A stretch of 64,000 bases of DNA from Schistosoma haematobium (lineage: Eukaryota; Platyhelminthes; Trematoda; Strigeidida; Schistosomatidae), in contig NC_067195.1 of the NCBI RefSeq assembly GCF_000699445.3, positions 54,106,465-54,170,464 on the forward strand, given 5' to 3'. The notes below the pieces were generated by a model. It was not told the DNA's origin and made no database searches. It saw only the letters and a list, made by a program, of their open reading frames with translations. How positions within the stretch are numbered: position 1 is the stretch's first letter; every line of letters begins with the position of its first letter. This document shows, in pieces, positions 10,495 to 21,918 of this stretch. Position numbers and translations under genes: made by a program.

Positions 10495-10705
10495 TCAGAA
10501 GGGATTTTGTGGAGATAGTAGTAATTTCAACAGTTGAGATCATGAGTCAATTGGAGCTAGACCACCATGGAAAACCTGGAAGCACTGGATGGCCGTTTCG
10601 TCCTATTCTCGAACTCCTCAGCAGTGCCGATCCACGACCCCGCCTCGCGGGACTCGAACCCAGGACCTATCAGTCTCGAGCCAGGCACTTAACCAACTAA
10701 TTTTT
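10495..10705 (-). mobile_element. SINE-A copy, 5'-truncated
   Basis: Minus-strand copy from the tail ('GGATTTTGTGGAGATAG') through the ribozyme to box B ('GACTCGAACCCAGGACC'), stopping within the box A region near 10700. Confidence 0.85.
10582..10627 (-). ncRNA. Type I hammerhead, nearly intact
   Basis: On the minus strand: stem I GCACTG/CAGTGC perfect, core CTGAGGA and GAAAC intact, stem II GTTC/GGAC (one G-U), cleavage triplet AUC. Stem III has lost one pair (ACGG/CCAT). It is expected to be weak rather than dead. Confidence 0.65.
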
Positions 10706-10977
10706 AAAAAATTTAAATGACTTTCATAATGAAATCTTGTATTATAAATTGTATTTCATATAAACAGTTATCAATCATATTTACTTTTGTCAATCTTTCT
10801 TTTTTTGACAATTATACAATCTTTTATCAAAATGCTTTTTAAATGTTTAGTTATTCATCTTGATTATTAGATAGAAGTTTAAAATGACCTGTAAAATCAT
10901 CTGAATTAATGAGCTAATAAATTATTCTCTATAACAATACTTATAATATAGTTTTAATTTAACTAATTTATCATCTG

Positions 10978-11262
10978 GGTCTGTTGTAAGATAGTATCTC
11001 ACTGAAGTTAGTAGTGAACGGTGGAGCGATTTCGTGGATTGGTTGAAATCAGATATTAACACCGGTGGATGTCAGCTTAGTGGTCTAAAGATTAAGCGTT
11101 CGTATGCGAGACTGATAGGTCCTGGGTTCAAATCCTACGAGGAAGGATCGTGGATGCACACTGCTGAGGAGTCTTATACTAAGACAAAACGGCCATCCAG
11201 TGCTTTCATGTTTTCTATGATGGTCTAGCTTTAATTGATTCATGAATTCAACTACTAAATTT
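10978..11262 (+). mobile_element. SINE-A copy, 5'-truncated in leader
   Basis: It runs from the leader ('GGGTCTGTTGTAAGATAG') through box A ('TTAGTGGTCTAAAGATTAAG'), box B ('CCTGGGTTCAAATCC') and the ribozyme to 'CATGAATTCAACTACT'. Stem II is GTCTT/AAGAC, a paired change from GTCC/GGAC. The catalytic GAAA is AAAA, which should abolish cleavage. Confidence 0.85.
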
Positions 11263-11264
11263 AT

Positions 11265-12165
11265 CATCTATTAATGGTATTTAGACATTAGAAGGATGTT
11301 GAGTCTATGAGAACAAAATTTATCAGGGTGCGAATTTTCTTGGGTTTACAATATCATTGTTTTCTGCCTTTTATTCTATCAGATAAATTGAAAATATTGT
11401 TGTTGTTGTCTAATGAATATAAACAGTAATTATCAATCGACATTACTACTGTTATGCTATCTGACAATGGACTTTCAAAATAAACAGAGTTTAGATGATT
11501 AACAGTTTATATAAATAAAACATCTAAGAACATAAACAGTTTGATATCAAAATATGCTTCCTTTATTTCTCAATTAATTTGGAAAAGTCTAAAGCTTTTT
11601 AAAATTGGTTTATATATTCACGAAAATGTAACACAACGTTTAACCTAATGATAACAATGATAATGTATCTTTAAATAAACGGTTTAGATATCTTAGAACA
11701 CGAACTAGAAACTTATTTTTCATACTTTTCACTCTTTTGAACACGCATTACCAATAAAACTTACAATTCATTAGAGAAAAACGTGTAGAACAATGTCTTT
11801 ATATTGTCATTATTTTGATTACCATTTGGTTGTCCGACGAACTGTTCAATTTATGTATCAATGACAATAACGGTGGAAAATATTTTTTTTCTAGATTTGA
11901 CACTGTTATAATTGAACTAAACGCTTTTATGTTTCGATGTAATGGAGAAGATAAATATGAGAGGTAAAAGTGGATTTAACACTAAGAATAAATCGAAACT
12001 TTATTAGAATACACTGACAATTGAATGTTTAATATACCATGATCAATGGTCAAAGGTAAAAACTAGGCAATACTTAATGATAATTAGTTACTAATTTAAT
12101 GTATAAACACGATTTACAATATCATAAGACTTAAACAGATCTAATCAATTAATTCAATCAATAGT
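11265..12165. other. AT-rich spacer, nothing recognised
   Basis: No exon or repeat recognised. Confidence 0.4.
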
Positions 12166-12390
12166 ATAGGGGTTGTGGAGATTATTAGGTTTTTTTATTG
12201 AGATCATGAACCGATTTTAGACCACCTCTGGAAACCTGGAAGCACTAGACGGCCGTTTCGTCCTGTTGTGGGACTCCTCAGAAGTGCGCATCCACGATCA
12301 CGTACGTGGGATTCGAACCCACGGCCTTCGGTCTCGCGCGCGAACGCTTAACCTACTGAACCACTGATCCGGCATCCAATGGTGATAGAT
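12166..12390 (-). mobile_element. SINE-A subfamily 2, near-complete head to tail
   Basis: It opens with the tail ('GGGGTTGTGGAGATTATTAG', 'ATCATGAACCGAT'), then the ribozyme, box B ('GGATTCGAACCCACGGCC') and box A ('GAACCACTGATCCGGC'). The tail differs from the main type (AACCGAT in place of GAGTCAATTG) and is shared with 43690, 14425, 13535 and 3330. Confidence 0.85.
12242..12287 (-). ncRNA. Type I hammerhead, core intact
   Basis: Core CTGAGGA and GAAAC, stem II GTCC/GGAC and stem III palindrome ACGGCCGT are intact, with a GTC site. Stem I is GCACT/AGTGC with a T-T mismatch next to the core. Cleavage would fall after the base paired to 12248. Confidence 0.75.
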
Positions 12391-12635
12391 TCTAACATCA
12401 ATTAATTTACTGAGTTATATATTTTCTCATTCCTAACCGTTATATTGTAATATCTCTTCATTTATTAAAGAGAAGGTAAAAAAATTTAGGTGACAAAAAG
12501 AAAAAAATCAGTATATTTATTTTTATTTGTCAAAGATACCATCGGGAATTCGGAAGCTGTGATAGATTCATACACTTCAACTTTATTTTACAAATTACTA
12601 GATGACTTCTGCTTATAAACTCAATTAAAAATACA

Positions 12636-12860
12636 CAGAAGAGGTTTTGTGGAGATTTTAGAAATTTTAATAGTTGAAATCATGAGTCAATTGAAGCTAG
12701 ACCATCATGGAAAACCTAGAAGCACTGGATGGCCGTTTAGTCCAAGTATCGGACTCCTCAGAAGTTCACACCCGCCCCCTGCGAGATCCCAACCCAGGAC
12801 CTATCAGTCTCGAGCGCAAGCTTCTACTGACTCATGATTTCAACTACCCCTTCTGAAAAT
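12636..12860. mobile_element. SINE-A foldback with short right arm
   Basis: The long left arm (12636-12822) is minus-sense: tail, ribozyme ('TCCAAGTATCGGACTCCTCA'), and box B as 'AACCCAGGACC'. Then only about 35 bp of tail run forward ('GACTCATGATTTCAACTACC', then CCTTCTGA). The tails again point outward. Confidence 0.75.
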
Positions 12861-13530
12861 AATCTTTTGTGAAGTGAAAAGCGATAAATGGATTGGAATG
12901 AACTGGAATAGTTTTGAATAAACTAGATCTTTCAGATACACAATCATTTTATGAGTACAATATTCCACAAATGGGATTTTTGATGTTTTGTAGTAATCAA
13001 CAGCTTTAAAACTGAGATCAGTTATTAACAAGAAAACATTAATCATTTTAAATAATCTCTGCAAAATTGTTCAACTAAATATACAAATGTATTCGAAAAG
13101 TTCCTAAAAAGGTCTGATATTTTTTGAACTAACATCAATAAGAGTATCGTTGTAAATTAGAGGGGAGCTGAACAAATGTTCTGTTACAACTATTTTGGAG
13201 ATTATATCTGAACCCTCCAGGACTATCAATGATAACTTAGCCTTTCGACTTTCAAGTATACATCATAAATCTTTATAATATTACCAGAGCCCAGTGTTTT
13301 GTTTGAAATTCGATTATTAGTTTGTTGACAGATTTATTTTGACTAGATAATAATGTTCAATGTAATTAAGTGGAACTATATAAAAATCTAAATTATATCA
13401 GTTCAAACCAATTCAGCTTCAAACTATGGTAATACAGCTTTACAAAACATACGGTTACTTAAGAAACCGATTATTATTACGTAAAAATGACTAAATTTTA
13501 TTGCTTCCGTAAGAGCGTCGATTGGAATCG
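12861..13530. other. Spacer, nothing recognised
   Basis: A minus-strand frame at 12840-13064 begins in SINE tail sequence and has no splice or family support. Nothing else seen. Confidence 0.4.
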
Positions 13531-13534
13531 TGAA

Positions 13535-13880
13535 CCGATGTAAGTTAGAAAATCATTGAACACCTGATAGTACAAGACGGCCGTTTTGTTCTAGTTTAGG
13601 ATTTCTCAGCTGAGCACATCTAGTATCCGGCACGCGAAAATCAAAAACACAAGATTCTTCGCCCCGCGCAATGTCACCACTGACTGTTGGGTTACTGATC
13701 TAGAGATTAAACACGCAAGACATAATGTCATGGGTCCCATTCGCGCATGCGAGATTGTGGATGCACACTATTTAGGTGTCCTGTGCTAGAACGAAATTAT
13801 CTTTTAGTGTTTACAGGTTTTCAATAGTTGTCTAACTTTAATCGGTCCATGATCTTCACGTATTTCAACAACCTTCTAAA
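13535..13880. mobile_element. SINE-A foldback, old and degraded
   Basis: The left arm ('GACGGCCGTTTTGTTCTAG' at about 13576, then a degraded head) runs minus. The right arm runs plus from 'GTTGGGTTACTGATCTAG' (13685) through box B relics and a mutated ribozyme ('TAGAACGAAATTATCTTTTA') to the tail. Both ribozymes are dead by sequence. Confidence 0.65.
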
Positions 13881-14420
13881 CTTCATAATAACGATAAGAA
13901 CTTCCTTAGAGGACAGGCTAAAACAAATTGTATTTCCAGAATTCCGAAACAACTGAAAACGATAGTTCTATTTCACTAAAAGCGTCCAAAAATAACTTCC
14001 AACAGAGGAATATCTGAAATGGCATTTATAATGTTCTACAAAATTTCAAGACTCCAATAAATAAATAACTCACAAAAACGAAAATTTGCTTTTGTTAAAC
14101 TAAAATTACTTAAAATGTATTTCAATACTCAAATTTTTTTATTATTCAATGATGAAGCATGGAGTTACTGATTACAGAACTTAGATTTCATACAGTAAGT
14201 TGCAGATTTGAACAGGGCTTCACCTATTCCAGTTTGTGTTTCCTTTTAAGATCAATAATTCTCACATAAACAGTGTAGCTAAAATGAGGATATTCGGTTT
14301 ATAAGTTAGGTCACTAATGAGTTATCATTATTACTGATTGAGTTTATTATTGTATTTTTATAAGTGATTCTCGTTTATAAACTATATAAAATGCCTTATT
14401 AAACTAATAAACGAGAAAAC
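13881..14420. other. AT-rich spacer, nothing recognised
   Basis: No exon or shared repeat seen. Confidence 0.4.
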
Positions 14421-14424
14421 ATAA

Positions 14425-14625
14425 ACACCGTTGGATGGCGGCTCAGTGGTCTAGAGGTAAAGTGTTCGCGAGCACGAGCGTGGATGCTACTGTTGAGGTA
14501 TCTCATGCTAGAACGAAACGGCCGTCTATTGCTTCCAGGTTTTCAACGGTGGTCTGATATCGGTCGATTCATGTTCTTAATTAAAAAATTAACAATCTCC
14601 ACAATCCCATTCTAATAAGCACATC
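14425..14625 (+). mobile_element. SINE-A subfamily 2, head partly deleted
   Basis: Box A ('GGCTCAGTGGTCTAGAGG') is followed directly by 'GAGCGTGGATGCTACTGTTG', so box B is deleted. The ribozyme is weakened (TTGAGGTATCTCATG) but keeps GAAACGGCCGTC. The tail ends 'ACAATCTCCACAATCCC'. Confidence 0.75.
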
Positions 14626-14639
14626 AATTTTCAATAGCT

Positions 14640-14795
14640 ATAACCGATCCCACAATTTTGGGGAAAATTTGACCGAATCCGGGAAAATTTAGGGAAGCCG
14701 CCATAGTAAAATTTAGGGAAATAGCACCGAAACCCTGAAATTTCCCCAGATCTGAGGGAATTCCTCAATATTTCCCCAAATTTAGGAGATTGGGT
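14640..14795. repeat. Clustered GGGAAAATTT motifs, both orientations
   Basis: It holds repeated 'GGGGAAAATTT', 'GGGAAAATTTAGGGAA' and 'AAATTTAGGGAAAT', followed by inverted 'GAAATTTCCCC' and 'ATATTTCCCCAAATTTAGG'. The two sets could pair into a hairpin. Unlike the surrounding sequence; origin unknown. Confidence 0.55.
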
Positions 14796-14944
14796 ATGTT
14801 CATAATTAAGAACAGTGCTAAAATATGGACTTAAACATTGTTACAACAAAGTATAAAGTAATATTAATTTAAGTCCACCGATTAAAAAATATATCTGTAG
14901 AGAAAATTATTAAGAACCAATAAATATACATTATAGAGTATGTA

Positions 14945-15160
14945 GTGCATTCACTTGGTATTGTTTGACTTGTATCTTCCCATTGAGGTTTAAGATTGCA
15001 ATTGATCAGTCTGTTATTAGCATATGTGCATACTGTGCGTATGCCTTGATAGTGTCTTAATTCTCAAGCTTTTTGTAAACAATGATGGATAGTGGCTAGC
15101 AGTGGAATCCAGGACGCGCGTTTCGTCCTATTTTGGACTCGTCAGCTGGATGTACCTGCA
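14945..15160 (-). mobile_element. S-alpha-like SINE, tail plus ribozyme
   Basis: Minus-strand copy from the 3' tail ('TTCACTTGGTATTGTTTGAC') to the hammerhead and 'GCTGGATGTACCTGCA', where it ends. The tRNA-like head is missing. Confidence 0.85.
15107..15151 (-). ncRNA. S-alpha type I hammerhead, fully intact
   Basis: Minus strand: stem I ATCCAG/CTGGAT perfect, core CTGACGA, stem II GTCC/GGAC with loop AAAATA, core GAAA, stem III palindrome ACGCGCGT, and a GTC site with cleavage after the base paired to 15113. It matches the schistosome S-alpha hammerhead. This is the best preserved ribozyme in the window. Confidence 0.9.
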
Positions 15161-17105
15161 TTGTTTGGTTTTAATTGGTCAACAGATGATTGTGATTGGT
15201 TAATCAAAAAGTGACATTTATATACGTATATACGTATTAAAATAGCTATTTTTTATCGACACGTGTACAGAAGAGTCGTAATTGAAAGTTCTTCCTTTCT
15301 TTCTTTCTTTTTTATAGAAATAATCAATCGTTTGATAGAAATAAATACAATAATTTGTTACACAATACCGCTTATGATACTTTCAAGAATAAAGTCAAAA
15401 CATAACAAATAAATTAGTGAATACAAGTTCTTACAATAGGAAAATGCATATTATTCGGAAAAATAACTACAAATTATTGATTAAAACTAAACTATTACTA
15501 CTAATAGTAATAGTAGTAATAGTACGTTCATTTATGGTTTATATAAAACTAAATAAGAAGTTTCCAGGAGTTACATTACGGACCAATTGCAGTTAGATAA
15601 CTATAGAAAACCGAAAACCCAATATAGATATTCTTCAAAATCTCTGATACAGGTTCCAAGAGAGTTATTAAACTTGACTAAGTAAGTGTGAAAGTCTTCA
15701 GCAATGTATATTCACGACCTAAAATTCGATTCAACTTAGAACTTTCAGCTCTCTCTCTTTTGCAATACTTCATCTTTAAACGATTGGATATCTCAATGTG
15801 CGAAACTATCATAGTAACTGAATAAATAGCTAGACAATTTTAAATGAATAGAGTTATTATAATTAGTTATATAATTAAATCCGAATGATTTACAAATTGT
15901 AAAGTAAATGTAAGTGAAATATGCAATTATGTAATAAACTGAAATTCAGTTGATTTATTCATTTAATTTTAAGTAAATAAACTTGTAATACAAGTAACAG
16001 TTAGCAATATTAATGCTCATATTATAGATTTTGTGTAGGATAAATATCATGTTCATTTATTTTAAAGTTATTTGATCTAGTCAAATCGAAATTCCCACTT
16101 CTCATTTAATAATAACGTTGAACTGGTTTAACAGATAGTAATAGTGTCATGTTGTTTACATTTAAATATTATTAAAATTCTATTAGAATAACATATATAA
16201 GTGAGCAATATTATTTTCAATTAGATCCTCATTTATGCTTTACTCTAATATATAGTAATATTTATATGCATATATCAGTCAAGGCAGTTTATTATTTAAT
16301 GATAATAGTGGAATAGATTACATAAATAAGCAATAATAAATCATAAGTAGTAATTGATAGTGTAATGAAATGTGTACTAGTTGTGATAAGATCAAAGAAA
16401 CTCTACTCTAACACATTCGATCAATAGCGGTCATGTAATAGATAAAACTAGGTCGTTTAAAGGGATTAATCGTATTCCTAATAGTTTTCTTTATGGAGTT
16501 TAATCTCGTCTCTTACATATAGCAGAAGCTAAAGGAATTCGAACTAACGACTGAAGCCTTATTATTCATAGGAAATTGTTAACACCTTTATCTCTTCCTT
16601 GGCCGAATTACCTTTAATAAAACATTTTATTCACAATCATTTTACGTACTCTCTTCATTTATTTTCTTCACCCCTTACTTTTCTTCAAATATAGCCTTTA
16701 TTGCCAGAAATAAAGAAAAACAGCTATCTGATTTCCCATGATTTCTAATATTGGTTTAATCAAGATTAGTTGATGATATTATACTTCGAATTCAACAACC
16801 GCCTCAATACTGTAAATTATTTTGTTCACTACCCTAAATGCCTTCACAAAACAAAATGTTCATGAACATCAAGCTAAAATATAGTTTTCTTGTTGATAAT
16901 AAGACATTTAATTACAGAAACGTTACAAGAGTTACCGTAATAATCCATCTTGTTTTGGGATAAAGTGATGTAAACAACGAGAATAAATAAGTGATCATCA
17001 TAAAGATTTTGTAAACTTTTTATTTGTCATTAAATATCATGCTTGATATGTCATGGGATCGTTGGCTATCAACAATACTTACAAATGCAAGACTTTAAAT
17101 ATGGT
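15161..17105. other. Long AT-rich spacer, mostly unrecognised
   Basis: About 60 bp at 16221-16280 resemble 54637-54697 ('AATTAGATCCTC' ... 'ATATATCA'), so part is an old repeat. Simple-sequence runs occur near 15297. I see no exon. Confidence 0.4.
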
Positions 17106-17109
17106 TTAA

Positions 17110-17500
17110 ATTTATTTCTGGAGCCCATGTGCACCATTGGTTTGGGATCTGGTTAAAGCGCAGGACATTCGCTTTTCGTCCTCTCATTTTCGTAAACAAC
17201 ACCCCTGCCACGAGAAGGCAGTGAATAGGACTTCCCTGGCAGAGGTACATGGGCTCCGGTATCCTGCGGGAACAAATGGCGTATGAACCAATCGTTGGTC
17301 ACCAGCTACCATGGGAATGCATCTCCTCACGATGCTCCACTGCCTTGTGGATCAGACCTTCAGGTCAAAGGCTCGGGGTGTGGCCCCCTGAGAAAACCAC
17401 CTGCTTCGGTCTGGGCGACCGGGAAGTATCACAGCCCACACACACACGAATATGGTGTGGCGCAAACATATTTGGTGCCCTCTTGTACCAATATTTATGT
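17110..17500 (+). mobile_element. GC-rich island, probable retroelement 5' piece
   Basis: It is sharply richer in G and C than its flanks, with clean edges. Plus-strand frames (e.g. 17249-17536) are open but look like read-through of a GC-rich leader: no domain, no splice sites. It is probably the 5' region of a non-LTR retroelement, by composition and isolation; I cannot name the family with certainty. Confidence 0.4.
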
Positions 17501-17974
17501 GTTGAAATGATATTAATATTTCTCATAAACAGTTAGGGCCAATTAAGTAGATTCAAATTAGTGCACAGATTGATTTCTATACATGTTTGTTCAAAAATAT
17601 GAAATAAACTACCTGTCTATCGTTTAGTAATGAGCATCTGAACAAAAGAAAGCATTGAATTTGTACAACCCCTATTCCTAACTTCACTGTTGATATGGGT
17701 CATACCAAAATGAATCATAACGGAACGCCAATTCATTAATTGAAATGTTTTTAATTGTGTCTCATTTTGTATTCCTACACATTTTTGTGTTCATCTCTTT
17801 ATTTTTTCGTAACTGTTACCAATATAACTTCTATCGAAATAGTTTGCAAATTCTGTTACTGAATATTATGCATTCTTTTAGCCGTTGAATGACAATTTCT
17901 ATGAAAACTTATTTTGATTGTCATAGTTACAATATGCTACCACTTTTAACGAGTTAATTAATTACTAAATACTA

Positions 17975-18215
17975 TCACAGTTGAATTCATGAGTGGACCT
18001 AGGCCAGACCACCAGTTGAAACCTGAAAGCACTGGACGGCCAATTTGTCTTAATATGGGACTTCTCAGTAGTAGGCATTCACGATCACGCATGCAGGATT
18101 CGAACCCATACTAAAACGAAACGGTCATCAAGTGCTTCCAGGTTTTCAATGGTGATCTAGCTTAGATCGACTTGTGGATTGAACTGTGAAAATACTACAA
18201 TCTCCACAAATCCTC
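17975..18215. mobile_element. SINE-A foldback
   Basis: The left arm is minus-sense from 'TTGAATTCATGAGTGG' through the ribozyme to box B ('AGGATTCGAACCC'). The right arm starts at 'ATACTAAAACGAAACGGTCA' inside the ribozyme and runs to 'CAATCTCCACAAATCC'. ATACTAT occurs at both outer edges, a possible 7-bp TSD. Both ribozymes are mutated. Confidence 0.75.
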
Positions 18216-18439
18216 CATACTATATATTATTTTTACAATCCCTTGTGAAATTGCAATATTATGATGTAACTTTGCTATGTGGTCAATAATATTTAATGAT
18301 TTATAAATTATATGTAAAGCCATAATGAAAAACTAATTACAAAGAAATGTTCCTTCGAACTGTCCAGTATTTGCCATACAATTCAATAAGAATTTTCATT
18401 TTGCTAAAAAAAGAACATTCTAAACAATTTTAAATTCTT

Positions 18440-19575
18440 CTCAACATTATTATTATTAATGGCTTTATTCAATATTATATTTTGGTACAATATAGAATTC
18501 TCAGCACAGGGTATTTCAACAAGTTACTTACGCAAAAAACAGTGACGAAGACAAAAAAAAGGAAAAAAAGGTTTTAAAAAAAGACCGAAAAACTGTACAA
18601 CTTTTCAAATTAGAGACATGTTAAGAATGAAGGTTATTGACTAGGTTAACTCTAACAACCTGTTCGTCACAGAGTATATTTGCTAGGTAAGGTATTATAG
18701 AACTTTTATACTTTTGCTTGCGTGCATGGATTTTAAAGTAGTTACGTCTCGTTCTACCAGAAGATATACAAGGAGAAAGATAAGAGTGAAGGGAATGGTT
18801 AGTATCTGATAAAATAACACCTGCCAGGAGTTTGCATGACTTTAGATATCTATCCACAACCATATTAATTATGACTTCGAAAGATTCACCACACATCTTG
18901 CCAACTGCCTTCAGCACTCTCCGCAATACAGCAAAGTCTTTTCTCAAAAGCCCGGGAAAGAATAATGGAGAACAGTAAATGATAATAGGTAATATGCAAG
19001 AATTGACTAATTGTAAGAGTAAATGACGAGTAATCCCAAAAGCATGCAATCCCTTTATGTAGTAAGTCAGACGGAAAACCTTCTTTGATAACAATAAAAT
19101 GTGAGAAGACCAAGAGAGATCAGACGAAAAGGCAACACCAAGATAGTTGACCTTCGACACTGTGTTTATCAAAGTCTTCAATGGCACAAGCATTATAGGA
19201 TCTCAAAACGGTGTTTAGATGCTGTTCATGTTTCATGCTAAAGTTAACAGCTTGACATTTAGACGGATTACGTATGAGACCATTACCAACAGACCAACAA
19301 TCAATACGAGACAAAAACTCATTCATTTCTATGGGATGTAAACAGGAAGAGATAGGCATTCATACAGCGAGATCATCCGCATATTTCACAAAAGATTTTT
19401 CTATGGAAGATGGCAGATCATGCGGAAAAAAAGAGAATAAAAGAGGTGAAAAAACAGCTCCTTGTGGTACACCTTCATGAGACAGTAGAAACTCTGAACA
19501 CTCTCCTCCAAATACAGTGTACCGTTCCCTTCCAGAGAGGTAAGAACATAGCCAGTTGGTTATCTAGCTGTCAGT
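18440..19575 (-). mobile_element. CR1/Jockey-like LINE 3' fragment
   Basis: On the minus strand this holds the second half of a reverse transcriptase and an A/T-rich 3' end. It begins abruptly near 19575 inside the RT fingers and ends near 18440 in 'ATTATTATTATTAATGGC'. It is a 5'-truncated LINE from a clade distinct from the RTE elements in this window. I recognise the conserved RT blocks but cannot name the exact family. Confidence 0.75.
18621..19570 (-). pseudogene. LINE reverse transcriptase C-terminus, frameshifted
   Basis: Reading order: 'EGVPQGAVFSPLLFSFF', then the catalytic 'VKYADDLAV', a stop, 'CWSVGNGLIRNPSKCQAVNF', a frameshift near 19180, then 'VNYLGVAFSSDLSWSSHI' and a thumb/C-terminal region with 'NSCILPIIIYCSPLFFPGL'. 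These are standard palm and thumb blocks of CR1/Jockey-type RTs. The stop after DDLAV and the frameshift make it inactive. The endonuclease half is missing. Confidence 0.82.
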
Positions 19576-19875
19576 GTTGACGCTGATTAACTTGTTAATT
19601 AAACGTTGTTTTGGTATAACTATTTAAGTGATTATAATCATATTCTTGACCATTTCTGGCTTGTTATTGAATTCATTGAACTTCTTTTAAGTAACCATAA
19701 CTAATTGAAAGAAATTAATTCTCATACTAACTAATAATACTAGATATTGTTGTGGTATTGATATTATTATATTTACTGTATAAAAGATATGAGAGTTTAT
19801 TACACATAATTATTAATACTACATTAATCCGTTTTAAAAGTTATTTCACTGAATAATAGAAGATCAACTTATTCT

Positions 19876-20047
19876 GATGGAGTTTTGTTCTCTGAACTAG
19901 ATGGTTTGGCCGTGAAGTTTTCATCGTTCTTCTGAACAACATCATCAGCACAAACTTCAGGTAGATGTCTGTGTTGATGATACCATTCAGAAGAACGATG
20001 AAAGCTCCACGACCAAACCATCTAGTTCAGAGAAAAAAACTCCATCA
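19876..20047. repeat. Foldback copy of repeat C
   Basis: The left arm 'GATGGAGTTTTGTTCTCTGA' ... 'CATCGTTCTTCTGAA' is mirrored by the right arm 'TTCAGAAGAACGATGAAAGC' ... 'TCTAGTTCAGAG'. The arms are separated by about 40 bp of unpaired repeat. The DNA could form a long hairpin. Related single copies lie at 7658 and 5085. Confidence 0.75.
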
Positions 20048-20050
20048 AAA

Positions 20051-20865
20051 TTATTTAGCTGAGTTACAAATCTTCTCTACCATCTTATTAACTTATTCAA
20101 TTCACTAATTCCTTATATTTACAATTTTCTAATAATACATTATAAACAAATTTGATTTATTAACAGCAATGTTTAATTATAATTCAGTTATATAAATAAA
20201 AAGTCATTACATAAAATTTACCTTGATAATACATAGAGGAAAAAATACACACAAAATGTTATTGGTTAAACAAATGTTAGGATCTATTTTAATGAACCAA
20301 TCATTGATGATTATTGATTGATTAAAATTACATTTGATATAATGTTAACAGAAATCAATACACTTGTTTATCACTATGCATTATTCAAAGGAAAATTGTA
20401 GTGATGTTGTTTTAAAGCTTAATAGGATTAATTTAGATTAAGTCTAAATGAATATACATAGACTTAGTGAAACATAAATGGTAGGATGAAGATGAAATCA
20501 TACGATCAATCTTTTTTCTTTATCATTTTTTTTCAACATTAACCCACTATTTTGAAATTGTTTTTCCTTTCAAGTTAAGATTTTGAAATGGTAGATATAT
20601 TTGATAGCCTTCATTAATAACTATATCAATGTATAATGATCAGTAACAAATATTTGTAGACAATATCATTAATTAAATATGAGGAAATCTGGAGATATAT
20701 TTCGCGTAAATGAAATGAAACCAACTTAATTGTGTAATGAAATATTTATTGTGTAGTTTCATTTGCTTTAATTTATAAATGAAAAACATGGCCAATAGTG
20801 AATGAAAAAATATTCGTTAGTTTACAGTAATTGATCATAGGTGTCTTTAAAGCATTTCTCGTTTA
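20051..20865. other. AT-rich spacer, nothing recognised
   Basis: No exon or repeat recognised. Confidence 0.4.
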
Positions 20866-20869
20866 TGCT

Positions 20870-21405
20870 GAGATCAACTAGTAAAGAATACTGACGTTAG
20901 AGATAGGGTACTGGGTAAAGATAGAGGATCTGTTGATGAGATAGTAAATCTTTATCAAATGAGGTGGTCGAGATGTGTTTTATGGATGTATAACCATTGT
21001 CCACCTCAATGGATGATGTCGTTTAGTGTAGTAGGCTGAGACGACCAAACTAGGACGTAGTACTAGTTCATGAAACCACTCTTTGTCTTACTGAGCCATT
21101 CAGGTAGGTGTAGACTACCTAGTTAGGGTCAGGACGATTATCGTAAGCAGTAATTAAAAACTAGTGTCATTTCTCAATGTCATTCGTAATTGCACAGATA
21201 TATTCCCCATGATCCTGAGTCTGAAATCCTTCCTACGGTTTTTTCTTCTTATGGCTAGACCTTTACACCAATACTAATTCTATTACTACTTCTACTGCTT
21301 TGTTATAAAAGTTTCGTTTATTTGTGTTAGTGCTATATCTAAACTTGAACAGTTACACATATATATCAGGTTCTACGTTGCATGTAATTGACTGACTGAC
21401 TGATT
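20870..21405 (+). mobile_element. RTE-type LINE family 2, 3' end
   Basis: Decayed coding sequence reads 'DEIVNLYQMRWSRCVLWM', then after breaks 'LSHSGRCRLPS', matching the C-terminal 'RWLGHVLRM' and 'GRCRLPGWGP' blocks of RTE-like LINEs in this group. It ends in a (TGAC)n tail ('TTGACTGACTGACTG'). The different tail sets it apart from the (GTAA)n family at 29209. A second copy is at 53850. Confidence 0.65.
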
Positions 21406-21875
21406 TATAAATGTACTTGTTCAAGTCTTTTCTTGAGTACCTTTCAAATTTTCTCGTTAAAGTTTACCTTCAGATAAATATTTACACATATCATTCATAC
21501 GTCAGTTAAGACAGATCATCCGATCAACACCATTCTACCTTATGCTTATCACAGCACAATAGGCTGAGTCTTTTGAATTTTGTGAAATGAAGGATTCATT
21601 CCACAACCTCTCTGTAAGTATATTTTACTATTAATGATCTGTAGTTATAGACCGACCTTAGTTAATAGTAAATATCAATAAAATCAATATGATACTATAA
21701 ATAACAGGTTCTAATCAGAATGAAAACATTTAAATAGTGGGATATATTCATACGTCATTATTGAGATGTTAGAATATAGATATCGATAATCAAAAAAGAT
21801 TTACTATTGTCTATATTATTACTTGACAAAAAACGCACTGTTAAATAAACAATATAATTAGATAATTTTTATACG

Positions 21876-21918
<43 letters not shown>

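Noticed and set aside
17160..17200. Minus-strand GGACGAAA...GTC resembling a hammerhead half
   Set aside because: The CUGANGA strand and stem I partner are absent, so no hammerhead can form.
17249..17536. Long plus-strand frame as a gene
   Set aside because: It lies in a GC-rich island with a second overlapping open frame, no splice sites and no domain; high GC alone removes stops.
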